A DNA stretch of 64,000 nt, taken from assembly GCA_020061995.1 (NCBI GenBank), contig JAGUXE010000275.1:1-64000 (forward strand), read 5' to 3'. Below the pieces are notes generated by a model. It saw only the letters and a program-made list of their open reading frames with translations. It was not told where the DNA came from and did no database searches. The stretch comes from Ignavibacteriales bacterium (GTDB lineage: Bacteria; Bacteroidota; Ignavibacteria; Ignavibacteriales; Ignavibacteriaceae). A program made the position numbers and the translations under genes. Below are positions 1 to 10,200 of the stretch, piece by piece (position 1 is the first letter of the stretch; each line of letters opens with the position of its first letter).

Positions 1-1491
1 AGAGTAAAACACTATAACCACGAGATGGGTTATAATATGAAGGAAGTTATTTTACGAGAACTTCAAAATAAAGATTTAGACATCGCTTTATTTCATGCTC
101 ATGGTTCTGTTGATATGCAGCTTCTGAACTCTTACCCAAAGGGTGAAAATCCACAATCACAAATTGATGATGTAAAGCTTTATCTGAGGAGCAAAATACG
201 ATCTGCTAAAGATAGTAAAAGAAATGTTGATGAAGCTATAGAGTATTATAAAAAATGGCTGAATGTTCCCGACTCCTGGTTCGACGGTGCTTTCGTAGAT
301 TCTGTCATTGCTGCCGACTCACTTCTTAATTACGGGCTTGATATTTACTCACAAGATATTGATGCAATTTCACCTCAGGCAAAGTTTGTTATGTTTGATC
401 AATGTTTTAACGGATCATTTCATAAACAGAATTACATTGCCGGTAAATACATCTTTGGTAATGGTAATGTTATGATTGTTGAAGGTAACTCAGTTAATAG
501 TCTTCAGGACAAATGGGCTGATGAGTATCTTGGAATGCTAAACTATGGTGTTCGTATTGGCGAGCGTCATCGACTTGTAAATATGTTGGAGTCACATCTC
601 ATTGGTGATCCGACTTTCCGATTTACTCCTCCATCAAATAATGAATCGGTTAATTTTACACAATCATCTTATGCCAAGAATAATGATTTTTGGATGAAAC
701 TGTTGAATGACAAATCTTCAACTATACGAGAATTAGCAGTTCGTGTTCTATATGAAAAATTGGGTAAGTCTTTTGATAAAGAACTTGTAAATATTTACAA
801 AAGTGATGAATCAATTAATGTACGTTTACACGCACTTAAATTTCTTGCACAATCCGGTGGGAACGAGTTTCATGAGATATTAAAATTATCGATAAATGAT
901 TCTTATGAAATGATTAGAAAGTATACTTCTATCTGGATGGGGGAAGTAGGAAGAGAAGAATACCTTCCATATCTTCTTCGTGTAAGCCTCACGGATGAAT
1001 CCCCGCGCGTTCCATTTAATGCAAAAAGCGCAATGTCATATATCAGTAATGAAAAGTCAATTGATTTAGCAGAAAAATATTTCAATGAATCACCTGATTA
1101 TACAACCAAAGAATTTTCAAAGAGAACAATGATTAATTCATTCAAGCGTAATATTGAGTGGGTTGATAATGAAATTCTACCAAATATAAAAAGTGATACT
1201 TTAAAGATTCGAAATAAACTTCAGGAAATTAAAACTTTCCGTAATTACCGATTTCATAAAGTGGTGCCATTGCTGATTGAAATTGCTAAAGATAGAATAC
1301 AAGATGAAAAAATCGTGGTCCAAATACTTGAAACTCTCGGATGGTTTAATCTGTCATTCCGGAAAAATCTTATAATCGATTTTTGTAATGAAGTTATTGC
1401 TGATGCAAATTTCCAAGCTTCAATAAAAAGTGAAGCTCTCAGAACAAAAAACAGATTAACTACAGGTCTAAATAATTTAATGATTCCATAA
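1..1491 (+). CDS. Gingipain-like (clan CD, C25-type) peptidase domain with HEAT-like repeats, 5' partial
   Basis: The frame is open through base 1 (codons before the ATG at 25 read RVKHYNHE), so the gene begins left of the window. Counting from that ATG, HAHGS (H26) and FDQCFNG (C127) resemble the His/Cys dyad of gingipain/caspase peptidases, and LIGDPTFRF near residue 195 is the segment that usually closes a C25 domain. From about residue 220 to 480 the protein is a series of helical pairs of HEAT character (STIRELAVRVLYEKL, SINVRLHALKFLA). The His-Cys gap of about 100 residues is longer than the 31 seen in PorU of this same window, so the loop between them carries an insertion. It ends 20 bp before the M16 peptidase gene and is probably cotranscribed with it. 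Probably exported, but the N-terminus is not visible. Function as an active protease is inferred. Confidence 0.7.
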   Translation, partial: RVKHYNHEMGYNMKEVILRELQNKDLDIALFHAHGSVDMQLLNSYPKGENPQSQIDDVKLYLRSKIRSAKDSKRNVDEAIEYYKKWLNVPDSWFDGAFVDSVIAADSLLNYGLDIYSQDIDAISPQAKFVMFDQCFNGSFHKQNYIAGKYIFGNGNVMIVEGNSVNSLQDKWADEYLGMLNYGVRIGERHRLVNMLESHLIGDPTFRFTPPSNNESVNFTQSSYAKNNDFWMKLLNDKSSTIRELAVRVLYEKLGKSFDKELVNIYKSDESINVRLHALKFLAQSGGNEFHEILKLSINDSYEMIRKYTSIWMGEVGREEYLPYLLRVSLTDESPRVPFNAKSAMSYISNEKSIDLAEKYFNESPDYTTKEFSKRTMINSFKRNIEWVDNEILPNIKSDTLKIRNKLQEIKTFRNYRFHKVVPLLIEIAKDRIQDEKIVVQILETLGWFNLSFRKNLIIDFCNEVIADANFQASIKSEALRTKNRLTTGLNNLMIP

Positions 1492-1511
1492 AAAGTTTAT
1501 AAGGAATAACG

Positions 1512-4310
1512 ATGCGTTCAATAAAATTAATACTAATTACCGTATTTATAATTAGTTCAACATATTCACAAAAATTTGATCTTGATGAAAAAGTCCCTTT
1601 TGATAGTAAGATTAAATCAGGAGTTCTTGATAACGGACTTAAATACTTTATCCGTGAAAATATAAAGCCGTCAAATCGTGCAGAGCTTCGTTTAGTCTTA
1701 GATGCCGGCTCAATTTTGGAAGATGAAGATCAGCAGGGTCTCGCTCACTTCGTTGAGCATATGGCATTTAACGGTTCTGAAAATTTCAAGAAAAATGAAT
1801 TGGTAAATTATCTTGAATCAATAGGAATGAAATTCGGACCCGATATAAATGCTTATACCAGTTTTGATGAAACTGTTTATATGTTGCAGCTTCCAACCGA
1901 TAATATGGAAACCTTAAAAAAAGGTTTTCAGATTTTGGAAGATTGGGCACATAATCTCTCATTTGAAAATGAAGAGATTGATAAGGAACGTGGAGTTATT
2001 ATTGAAGAATGGCGACTCGGCAGGGGTGCAGGTGCACGTTTGCGTGATGCACAATTCCCGGTCCTTTTTAATAATTCACAATACGGTATTAGACTTCCAA
2101 TCGGAAAAAAAGAAATTATAGAAAGCTTTAAATATGATGTATTAAAAAGATTTTATGCAGACTGGTATAGACCTGATTTAATGGCAGTTATTGCTGTCGG
2201 AGATTTTAAAACCGAAGATATTGAAAAAATGATTATTAAACATTTTTCAGGAATAGAATCTCCAAAGAATAAACGTGAGAGAAAATATTTCCCGGTTCCT
2301 GATCAGGATAAAATTTCTTTTGCCATCGCCTCCGATCCCGAAGCCACAAGTTCTTCTGTAGGGATTTATTACAAAGTTAAAACAGGCGGTAATGAGAAAG
2401 TTGTTGATTTCAAACAGAAGTTAACTGAAGTTTTATACAACAGAATGTTAGGTGCAAGACTTCGTGAATTGACTAATTTAGCAAATCCTCCATTTGCTTC
2501 TGCAAACTCATCAAAAGGTGCATTTATTAGAACACGTGAATTTTATTATCTTGGAGCTACTGTAAAAGATGGAGAAATCGGACGAGGTTTGGACGCGATT
2601 CTAACTGAAGCAGAAAGAGTAAAGAAATATGGTTTTACCGATTCTGAATTAGAGAGAGTTAAACAAGAACAATTGGTTTCAATAGAAAGATCGTTTACCG
2701 AAAGAGATAAATCTGAATCCGCGAAATATGCCAATGAGTATATCAGACATTTCTTAGCTAATGAGCCTGTTCCGGGTATTGAATATGAATACGAACTTCA
2801 GAAGGAAATTATTCCTCAAATACTTCTATCTGAAATTAATGGCTTAGCCAAAGAATGGATGAACGAGAATAATGCAGTTGTTATGGTTAGCTCACCTCAA
2901 AAAGAGAATCTTCCTTTGCCAACGGAGGAAGAGTTATTTAATATCTTTGCAAATGTTAAAACAAAGAGTCTTGAACCATACAAGGATGTTGTTGATGAGA
3001 AACCGTTGGTGGATGTAGAACTCACTCCTGTTAAAATTAAAGAAGAAAAAAAGATAAGCGACTTTAATGTAACCGAGTGGAATTTAGCTAACGGTATAAA
3101 GGTAATTCTTAAACCAACAGATTTTAAAAATGACGAAATATTGATGCGTGCATACAGCCCCGGAGGAAATTCACTCGTCGATGATAACAATTATATCCCC
3201 GCAGCAACAGCCGGACAGCTTGTTGTTCAGAGTGGTGTCGGACATTTTGATAACTCTTCGTTGGTGAAAAAACTCTCCGGTAAAGTTGTAAATGTAAATC
3301 CTTACATAGCCGAATTAACCGAAGGATTTCTTGGTTCATCTTCAAAGAAAGATTTGGAGACGATGTTTGAATTAATTTATGCATATTTCAATACCCCCCG
3401 AATTGATTCAGCAGCATTTCTTTCTTACAAATCAAGAATGAAAACTTTTGTTGAAAATAGAGAGATGAGTCCCGATGCAGCTTTTAATGATACACTTGAT
3501 TTAACACTTAACAATTATCATCCTCGCAAAATGCCATGGACACTCAAAACTCTTGATTTGTTAAACATGAATAAATCACTTGAGATTTATAAAGATAGGT
3601 TTGCCGATGCTTCTGATTTCACATTCATTTTTGTCGGTAATTTATCAGAAGATGAACTGAAACCATTTGTTGAAAAATATTTATCCAATCTTCCATCACT
3701 TAAAAGAAATGAAGATTATCGATACAAAGATAATCAGGCACCGAAAGGGGTTATCTTAAAGGATGTGAAAAAGGGGATTGAACAGAAAAGTTATATTGCA
3801 CTCAGTTTTAACGGTCCTTTCACATGGACACGAGAAGAAAGTTATTTGATCAGTTCAATGGCAGCAGCTTTTAGAATTAAGATTAGAGAACTTATTCGTG
3901 AAGATAAAGGTGGGACTTATGGAGTGAAATTTTCAGCAGCCGGCAGACAAGTCCCTTATAACTCATATGAAGTAAGAATTGAATTTGGTTGTGCCCCTGA
4001 TCGAGTTGATGAATTAACGAATGAACTTTTAAAACAACTCGAAACAATGATTAATACTCCGCTTGAAGATAGTTACATCGAAAAAGTAAAAGAAATTCAG
4101 CGGCGTGATAGAGAAGTACAGAAAAAACAGAATGATTACTGGGCTCGTACTTTACAAAGTTTTTATTATTATAATCGTGACTTAAACGAGTTGAATACAA
4201 GCGATGAACTGATTGATGCTTTAACAAGTAAAGCAGTTCTTGAAACAGCAAAAAAATATATTGATATGAATAATTACGTTAAGGTGGTTTTATATCCTGA
4301 AGGGAAATAG
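1512..4310 (+). CDS. M16 family zinc metallopeptidase (insulinase/pitrilysin type), secreted
   Basis: 932 residues with an N-terminal signal peptide (MRSIKLILITVFIISSTYSQ). The inverted zinc motif HFVEH is at H79-E82-H83, and E159 within ERGVIIEE is the expected third ligand about 76 residues later, so the N-terminal half should be catalytic. The C-terminal half (from about 530) is a second M16-like domain with the KGGTYGVKFSA substrate-binding type segment near 800 and no zinc motif, the usual one-chain, two-half layout. The start follows AAGGA by a normal spacing. It lies 20 bp after the C25-like gene, suggesting a two-gene periplasmic peptidase operon. It likely degrades peptides in the periplasm; substrate unknown. 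Confidence 0.93.
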   Translation: MRSIKLILITVFIISSTYSQKFDLDEKVPFDSKIKSGVLDNGLKYFIRENIKPSNRAELRLVLDAGSILEDEDQQGLAHFVEHMAFNGSENFKKNELVNYLESIGMKFGPDINAYTSFDETVYMLQLPTDNMETLKKGFQILEDWAHNLSFENEEIDKERGVIIEEWRLGRGAGARLRDAQFPVLFNNSQYGIRLPIGKKEIIESFKYDVLKRFYADWYRPDLMAVIAVGDFKTEDIEKMIIKHFSGIESPKNKRERKYFPVPDQDKISFAIASDPEATSSSVGIYYKVKTGGNEKVVDFKQKLTEVLYNRMLGARLRELTNLANPPFASANSSKGAFIRTREFYYLGATVKDGEIGRGLDAILTEAERVKKYGFTDSELERVKQEQLVSIERSFTERDKSESAKYANEYIRHFLANEPVPGIEYEYELQKEIIPQILLSEINGLAKEWMNENNAVVMVSSPQKENLPLPTEEELFNIFANVKTKSLEPYKDVVDEKPLVDVELTPVKIKEEKKISDFNVTEWNLANGIKVILKPTDFKNDEILMRAYSPGGNSLVDDNNYIPAATAGQLVVQSGVGHFDNSSLVKKLSGKVVNVNPYIAELTEGFLGSSSKKDLETMFELIYAYFNTPRIDSAAFLSYKSRMKTFVENREMSPDAAFNDTLDLTLNNYHPRKMPWTLKTLDLLNMNKSLEIYKDRFADASDFTFIFVGNLSEDELKPFVEKYLSNLPSLKRNEDYRYKDNQAPKGVILKDVKKGIEQKSYIALSFNGPFTWTREESYLISSMAAAFRIKIRELIREDKGGTYGVKFSAAGRQVPYNSYEVRIEFGCAPDRVDELTNELLKQLETMINTPLEDSYIEKVKEIQRRDREVQKKQNDYWARTLQSFYYYNRDLNELNTSDELIDALTSKAVLETAKKYIDMNNYVKVVLYPEGK

Positions 4311-4335
4311 TAAAAATAAAAGTTGAGTCCTTAAG

Positions 4336-4370
4336 ATGCCCGTAGGTTCTCTAAACTTACGGGCATTTTA
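4336..4370 (+). terminator. Rho-independent terminator after the M16 gene
   Basis: Left arm ATGCCCGTAGGTT (4336-4348), five-base loop, right arm AACTTACGGGCAT (4354-4366) with one G-U pair, followed by TTTT. It lies 26 bp after the M16 stop. The remaining bases to 4626 show no gene or other structure I can support. Confidence 0.9.
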
Positions 4371-4626
4371 ATTTTAAATTAGTCTGGTTTTGATATGTAA
4401 ACATAATCTATCTGGCTATTCTTTAGAAGTGAGAAGATTATTAGAAAAGGTAATTCTTTTATCTATATGGAGTTACAAGTAAAACTTTACTTAGGTTTTT
4501 CTAAAAAGATGGATTTCTTTGCTCAAAGCACGATAAAAGAATGGTGATTTCTTTACTAATTTTGCTCTGATAAAGTCAAATGTGAATCGCGGAGCCGTAA
4601 ATTTTGACGGGTCAGAATTATTCAAA

Positions 4627-4989
4627 CTATGCACCTCTTAAAATTTCGTCAAGATCTTTTAATTCTTTCGTTGATGGCTTTTGACCTCTTAAAGTGCGAA
4701 AAAAGAGAGGTAAAGCTTGAACCAATTCTTCATTATTCATTATGTCATGAGGAATTTTCCCTTTTTCTAATGCAGCAAAGTCAAAGAATTTGAACCAAGC
4801 AGCTTCGCCTTTTACAAGTCCCAATTGAGAAGCCCATTCTTCAAGAGTATTTTCATCATTTGGCGGTGGAAATTTACCGCGTTCGATCTTACTCCAATTT
4901 GAAGGGTCATGCTCAAATTTTTTGCAGAAATCTCTTAATGTAAGATTTTGTTTTAACCTTAGTTCTTTTACGTATTCACCGAACGACAT
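4627..4989 (-). CDS. XRE-family helix-turn-helix regulator (antitoxin-like)
   Basis: 120 residues. Residues 4-60 form a Cro/C1-type HTH: SFGEYVKELRLKQNLTLRDF, then SNWSKIERGK as the recognition-helix end. The C-terminal half (LEEWASQLGLVKGEAAWFKFFDFAALEKGKIP) is the short helical tail common in small XRE regulators and HigA/MqsA-like antitoxins. No toxin gene flanks it on the same strand, so it looks like a solo regulator or an orphan antitoxin. A palindrome 19 bp upstream of its start (5008-5026) is a likely autoregulatory operator. It is on the same strand as, and downstream of, the restriction operon, so a controller role is possible but unproven. Confidence 0.85.
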   Translation of the reverse strand: MSFGEYVKELRLKQNLTLRDFCKKFEHDPSNWSKIERGKFPPPNDENTLEEWASQLGLVKGEAAWFKFFDFAALEKGKIPHDIMNNEELVQALPLFFRTLRGQKPSTKELKDLDEILRGA

Positions 4990-5007
4990 AAATAAAGTCC
5001 TTTTTTT

Positions 5008-5026
5008 GTGGTAGGGAAACTACCAC
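5008..5026 (-). promoter_or_regulatory. Palindromic operator upstream of the XRE gene
   Basis: GTGGTAG-GGAAA-CTACCAC is a perfect 7-bp inverted repeat with a 5-bp spacer, ending 19 bp before the XRE start codon. Size, symmetry and position fit a dimeric Cro/C1-type repressor site overlapping the promoter. No second copy was seen upstream of the restriction operon. Confidence 0.6.
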
Positions 5027-5308
5027 AGTCAAAAACAAAAGTCAAGCCTTTTATTAATACGAATATTTACTTTTAATTAAGCCCTTGTATTTGGACTTAA
5101 GAAGCCCACATTTTTTTAATAGTAGTTCTTTTTGAGTAGAAAGAATAAAGAGTGAGTTAGCAATTCTCAATTCGTCTTTTCCTAATAAAAATTTCTTTTC
5201 CGACTGTAATTATAAATTTTTGAAATTCATGAGTTATCTTTTCTTTCTCAATAACCGGAGTATTTTTTTTTGAATATTTGTTATTTGGAATTTAGCGTAC
5301 AAACTTAA
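5027..5308. other. Intergenic, no supported feature
   Basis: AT-rich stretch between the XRE operator and the end of the DUF262 gene. I see no gene, RNA or repeat here; it should contain the XRE promoter on the minus strand. Confidence 0.5.
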
Positions 5309-7105
5309 TTATAAGCTGAAATAATATTCTTTTATTTTTTGAGCGACTAACTTTCTTCGTTGTTCTAAAAATTCTTTATAGTTGTTAAATTCCATATCAT
5401 AAATGGTAGTAGGAATACAGTTTTGCTTTAGATCGATTTCAAGCTGTTCTATGGAATCGATACCGCCATACTTTAGTTTTCCACCATTACATTGTTTTAG
5501 TAAATCCGAGAAATAATCTTTAGGAGCCTTATTGCCAATTTTTATATTTATTTCCGATTGCATGTAAACATAGTTCGCTATTTGGTTATACTCTGCCCGC
5601 TTAAAACCATTACGTTTTAGATATTCTTTTGGGAATACATGATGAATGTCTCCCATATGAGTTATTAATTCCATAACGGAAATATCTTTGGACAAGAATC
5701 CTTTATCATTTGTCCGCGCTTGTGATGCAAGGTAGACATTAAAAAACGGACTACTTGATACCGATGTGTCGAGACTTTGAACGAGAGAGAAATCCCAGAA
5801 GGCATCCGAGAGTTCAGCAGATTCAATATTCTGTAATACTTCACCAAATGGTTTTGATGAAATTGTTCGTATATCAAAATCAAAAACGGATTCGGGAGAA
5901 CCGGAATAGCGTCCGGTTAAGACTGACAATACAAACCATCTTCGGACGTACTTTTCTATATCTACAGAGTTATAATTGAGTTCTCTGAGTTTTAGAAATA
6001 CGATGTATGCAAAGTTCAAAGTATTTTGTGAACGGATGAGAGAAGATGAGATAAAACCGGCTGAACGAATAATCATTACAAATCTTTTAAAATTTGTTTC
6101 ATTGATAAAGTTTAAGATACCTTTTTCCAGTTTTTCAAAAGATTCTTTTGCGACTTCCTCTTCAAAGGTCCTTGTCTCAAAGTTTCTTCCGGAGAGCAAA
6201 CTAACCAAATCAGAAAGACGACCACGATTGAATTGTGAAGTAAAAGCTACACGCAACAAATCAGTATAAGCCGGATCGTAAATATCATCATTCTCATCTT
6301 TAAGCCATGCCATTTTTCTAAAATAATCAGTTGCCGTAAAATCATGATCAACATCAGAAATAATATTATAAAACTCCGGAGCTACTGCCATGTGGCAGAA
6401 GTAATCTATGCACTTGCGGATTATTGACCCATTGTATAACTCATTTGATGCAATTTTGGACATCGCAAAATCGGCTTGACTGAGAACTACACCTTGTGAA
6501 TTAATACGAATAAAAATTTCAGTAACGATTTCAATATCAAGATCAGAATCAAGTTCAATAAGACCTATTTGTTTTGTGGTTAGTTTTTTTAGCATATCAA
6601 AGCGATTAAAAATTAGCTCTTGGGAAACATCAGGATTCTTTTCACAATAAGCATTAATCAATGTGAAGAGATTTGTATCGGGATGAAAAAGAATAGATAT
6701 ATCCGGAATCCAGTGGGTGTCCTTCTCAATAGCAGTATTGAAGACCTCGAAACGTTCTTCGATGGGATGGAATGCTATTTTGATTCGAGTTCTTTTGTAG
6801 TCTTTGTTAATTATCATTTGCCCAAGGATTGCCGCAGTTAAAGCTGTAACACGCTGCTGTCCATCAATAAGAATTTTTTTGCCTTCAGCACTATGACCAC
6901 CTTTCAACCTCACATTTGGATTTTTCCAAGCGATGAGATAACCGATCGGATAACCTTGATAAAGAGAATCCATTAAATCTCTTACTTTGGATGCATCCCA
7001 AACAAAAGGTCTTTGAATTTCGGGAATGGCAATTTCACCGGATTTTACCCAAGTAAGAATTGTTTCGATGAGATGTTGATTGACGGAGTATTTTTGTGTT
7101 TTCAT
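5309..7105 (-). CDS. DUF262 / HNH (GmrSD-like) restriction-type protein
   Basis: 598 residues. The N-terminal DUF262 domain (ParB/sulfiredoxin-like fold) is shown by [11 protein letters not shown] (27-37) and DGQQR (81-85), the conserved nucleotide-handling motif. The C-terminal third carries HHVFPK (488-493) followed by conserved Asn residues ([19 protein letters not shown]), the HNH/DUF1524-type nuclease signature. This domain order matches GmrSD-type modification-dependent or related defence nucleases. It is the last gene of a tight minus-strand operon, 10 bp after a nuclease-gene remnant and close to a type IIG-like enzyme. The likely role is NTP-dependent DNA cleavage in phage defence; target specificity cannot be read from the sequence. 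Confidence 0.85.
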   Translation of the reverse strand: MKTQKYSVNQHLIETILTWVKSGEIAIPEIQRPFVWDASKVRDLMDSLYQGYPIGYLIAWKNPNVRLKGGHSAEGKKILIDGQQRVTALTAAILGQMIINKDYKRTRIKIAFHPIEERFEVFNTAIEKDTHWIPDISILFHPDTNLFTLINAYCEKNPDVSQELIFNRFDMLKKLTTKQIGLIELDSDLDIEIVTEIFIRINSQGVVLSQADFAMSKIASNELYNGSIIRKCIDYFCHMAVAPEFYNIISDVDHDFTATDYFRKMAWLKDENDDIYDPAYTDLLRVAFTSQFNRGRLSDLVSLLSGRNFETRTFEEEVAKESFEKLEKGILNFINETNFKRFVMIIRSAGFISSSLIRSQNTLNFAYIVFLKLRELNYNSVDIEKYVRRWFVLSVLTGRYSGSPESVFDFDIRTISSKPFGEVLQNIESAELSDAFWDFSLVQSLDTSVSSSPFFNVYLASQARTNDKGFLSKDISVMELITHMGDIHHVFPKEYLKRNGFKRAEYNQIANYVYMQSEINIKIGNKAPKDYFSDLLKQCNGGKLKYGGIDSIEQLEIDLKQNCIPTTIYDMEFNNYKEFLEQRRKLVAQKIKEYYFSL

Positions 7106-7115
7106 GATTGCTATG

Positions 7116-7205
7116 TTATTTAAATGATTTTTCTACGGCAACGGATTTACCCTCGAGTTCTGTTACTTTGTTTTTGGCGATGTGAAAAAGTTTGATGTCT
7201 GACAT
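7116..7205 (-). pseudogene. Remnant of a DUF5655-like (MSDIKLF...) nuclease-family gene
   Basis: A 29-codon frame reads MSDIKLFHIAKNKV then [15 protein letters not shown] and stops. From memory this is very close to the N-terminus of the widespread DUF5655/PD-(D/E)XK-like proteins (MSDIKLF...[13 protein letters not shown]...), which normally run to about 300 residues and often sit beside restriction genes. Its ATG is 3 bp after the stop of the type IIG gene and its stop is 10 bp before the DUF262 ATG, so an internal deletion appears to have removed nearly the whole gene while leaving the operon intact. It could still act as a leader peptide that couples translation of the DUF262 gene. Confidence 0.7.
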
Positions 7206-7208
7206 AAA

Positions 7209-10200
7209 TTAATTTTCTTTTTCCATATCTCTTGTGATTTTCATTGTTTCCACACTCACTGTGCAGACTCTCTTTAACAAATCGATAACCCGGGTTTTGT
7301 AATCTGCAAAGCGGTAACTGTTAAACTTTTCTGCAATGGTTGGATCAGTTGGTTTTTTTTCTTTGTATTGGTCGAGTATCCACTCTAAAGCGGAGCGGTT
7401 GTCAAGTTTATATTCCCAGGCTTCCTTGGGGACTCCCGACAAAAAGGTTAGTTCATCAAGTTCAATAATGCCTTTCTCTTTATCGGCTTTTAGTTTTACT
7501 TTTATCTTTGGTTGCAATGCGTAGAGCGATTCCGGTTCTTCCACTCTTGGGAGCGTTTCTTTTTGTTTCTTCGCTTCTGCTTTAATTTTATGCTCGTGTA
7601 GTTTAAGTGCAAATGGTTTTGCGGTTTCGTAGTTAATGTGTAATTCCATTAATTTTTTGCCCCACTTAGCCCACTGCCAAAAATCTTTATAAAATGGGAT
7701 GCGCGGAAATTCTCTCTTTAAATTTAACTCATACTTTTTACGGTACGCCGGATTATGAAGAACTGAGTAAGTATAATGGAAAATATCTTCTTTGCCTATT
7801 TTTTTGTCTTTGTAATTAGTACGGAATTGCTCAAGTCCCCAATCTGTTATGTTTTCTATCCGCTCGCCGGTTGAAGTGTAACGGTAAAGAGGGAGACATT
7901 GGCTATCGCCATTGAAATGAAGATCGACTAGATATTTTGATGCTAATAAGTTGAATGGTTTAGTTGTCTGATTAATTGCAATTACAATATTTGCGCTTTC
8001 ACTTTCTGGAAATATTACCGGTGTTTGATATTGCATTTCGTTTAGTTCACGAGAGTAATAAAGTTTTCTTTTATTAAAAACACGGTATTGACAATCACGT
8101 ATCAACTTTTGGTCAAATTCATATTCTACATTTTTTGATAAATCATTTTTCACTGCACGAGTCCACTTAACAGAATAATCTACATGGTTCTTAATTTCTG
8201 TTTTTGCAAATTTCTTTGAAAGTAATATTCTATCTTTATTGTAAACATTTATAAGATGCCGTACTTTATTCGAAAGATTTTCTTCTTGTCCATCATAAAC
8301 CCATTCATCTCTATTTGTAACAACTCCCAATGAAAACAATTCAAACAATGCATTTATACTTTTTCCAAGTTTTACATTCTTACTTGCGATTGGCACTAAA
8401 CTTTCAAAATCATTTTCAACCAGATTTATCCAGTTGTTATTTTTATCTGGGTTAATATTTTCAAAAGAAATAGTTTCAAATTTATGATTTCGCAGCCAGT
8501 CTAATTTTATTTCTTTTCGCCAATCATCTTCCATCGAGATGTAATGAATATTGCACTTTGTCTCTTTCGATTCCTTCTTAACTAAGAACATTATCGCAAC
8601 ACCGGTTTTGATACCAAAAACATTGTGTGTTGTTCCTGCAATTTTGGGATTCATGCGTACATCGCTTTTGGTATCAACAATAAAGCATTCTGTAAACTCA
8701 TCTTGAATTATTTTTCTAAAACCGTCAAACGTTCTGCGGTCAATAAAACTTCTATTTGTTATAAATGCAAGCACGCCGTTCTTGTCTAATCTATCAGAAG
8801 CCCAACGGTAGAACCGTGCATACATATCATAAACTTTTGTTTTTTGGGCAGTGCTGAATCTTATGTACGTTTCTTTAATCCGTTTATCAATCGCCGGATA
8901 TTCGCGGTTCTTATTATTATCATTTTCGTTTGCCTGGTTTGCGTTATACGGCGGGTTACCGATAATAACCGATATCTTTTTACTGTTCTGCCGTTTAATC
9001 CGTTCGCTGTTTTCTGAAGTTAAACCGAAAAGTACGTGCTGCTGCCCGGTGTATTGGTTTGCGTCTGTATTATCAAGGGTATCAACAAAGCAGAGGTTTT
9101 TAAATTCTTCGTAGTAACCCATCTTCTGTTTAAAAGTAAACTCGACATTTAAGTTTGCAATGTAGTAGGGAAGTATGGCAACTTCATTTGCATGGATTTC
9201 GTTGGTGTATTTGTAAGCTAAATTCTGTTTTGGAATGTGATCAATAATTGAAGTGATAAAAGTTCCGGTTCCCGTTGCGGGATCCAAAATTTCAACATTT
9301 TTATCCGCGAGCGTTTTTCCAAAATGTTTATGCAGAAGGTAATCGGTACTCTCAATCATAAATTGAACAATTTCATTTGGAGTGTACACAACGCCAAGTC
9401 TATCTGCGGCTTTCGGGTTATAGACTTTATAAAAATTCTCGTAAAGTACTTTTAAGAATTTCTGTTTTTCGTGATGATCTGTAATACCGGAAGCGGCGGC
9501 GTTAATTGCGTCGTAATAATGCTCAATGTTCCCCATTAAGTTTTTAAGTTCAGAAAAAGTAAAGAGAATCTCGATAAGTTTTCCAAGTTCACGGGCAATA
9601 TTATTATGGCGGTGAAATTCGGGGTCGTCAAATATTTTATTAAAAATATCGCTTGTTAAAATATGCTGAATCATCATTTCGCGGATGTCGGCTTCGGTTA
9701 TTTCGGGATTAATTTCCGCTTTACAAAGTTCAAGGAAAACTTTGTTTGCTTCAATAAAGTTATTGTTCTTTATACGGGTTTCATCAATCTTTTTGCGTAG
9801 TGTTTCCACAATTGCCGGAATATCTGCTTTGAATTTCTCCATTGCATCTTCAAACTTAAAGATGGTTTCGCTCTTGAAGGAAATAAAAGTAGAAATGATT
9901 TCGTGGAGTTTCTCTGCATCACGCACCGGTACACGGCTGACTTCGATATTTCTCTGGTAAAGGACTGCGGTGTTCGTATCTTCAAAAAGAATATTGTTGA
10001 ACGGATAACCTTTTCTTAACTTTGCGTCAATCTCATCATCAATTGTATCTTTTTCATCTTTGCTTTCCCAAAGACCAATATCAAGCCCGAATAAGTTTTT
10101 AACAATTCCATCGGGATAAACTTTTTTCCCATTCGTTCCTATGCAAAACACTTCAGGGATCACTTCATAGTTTTGTTTTCTTGCGTAGTCATTAAGCAAT

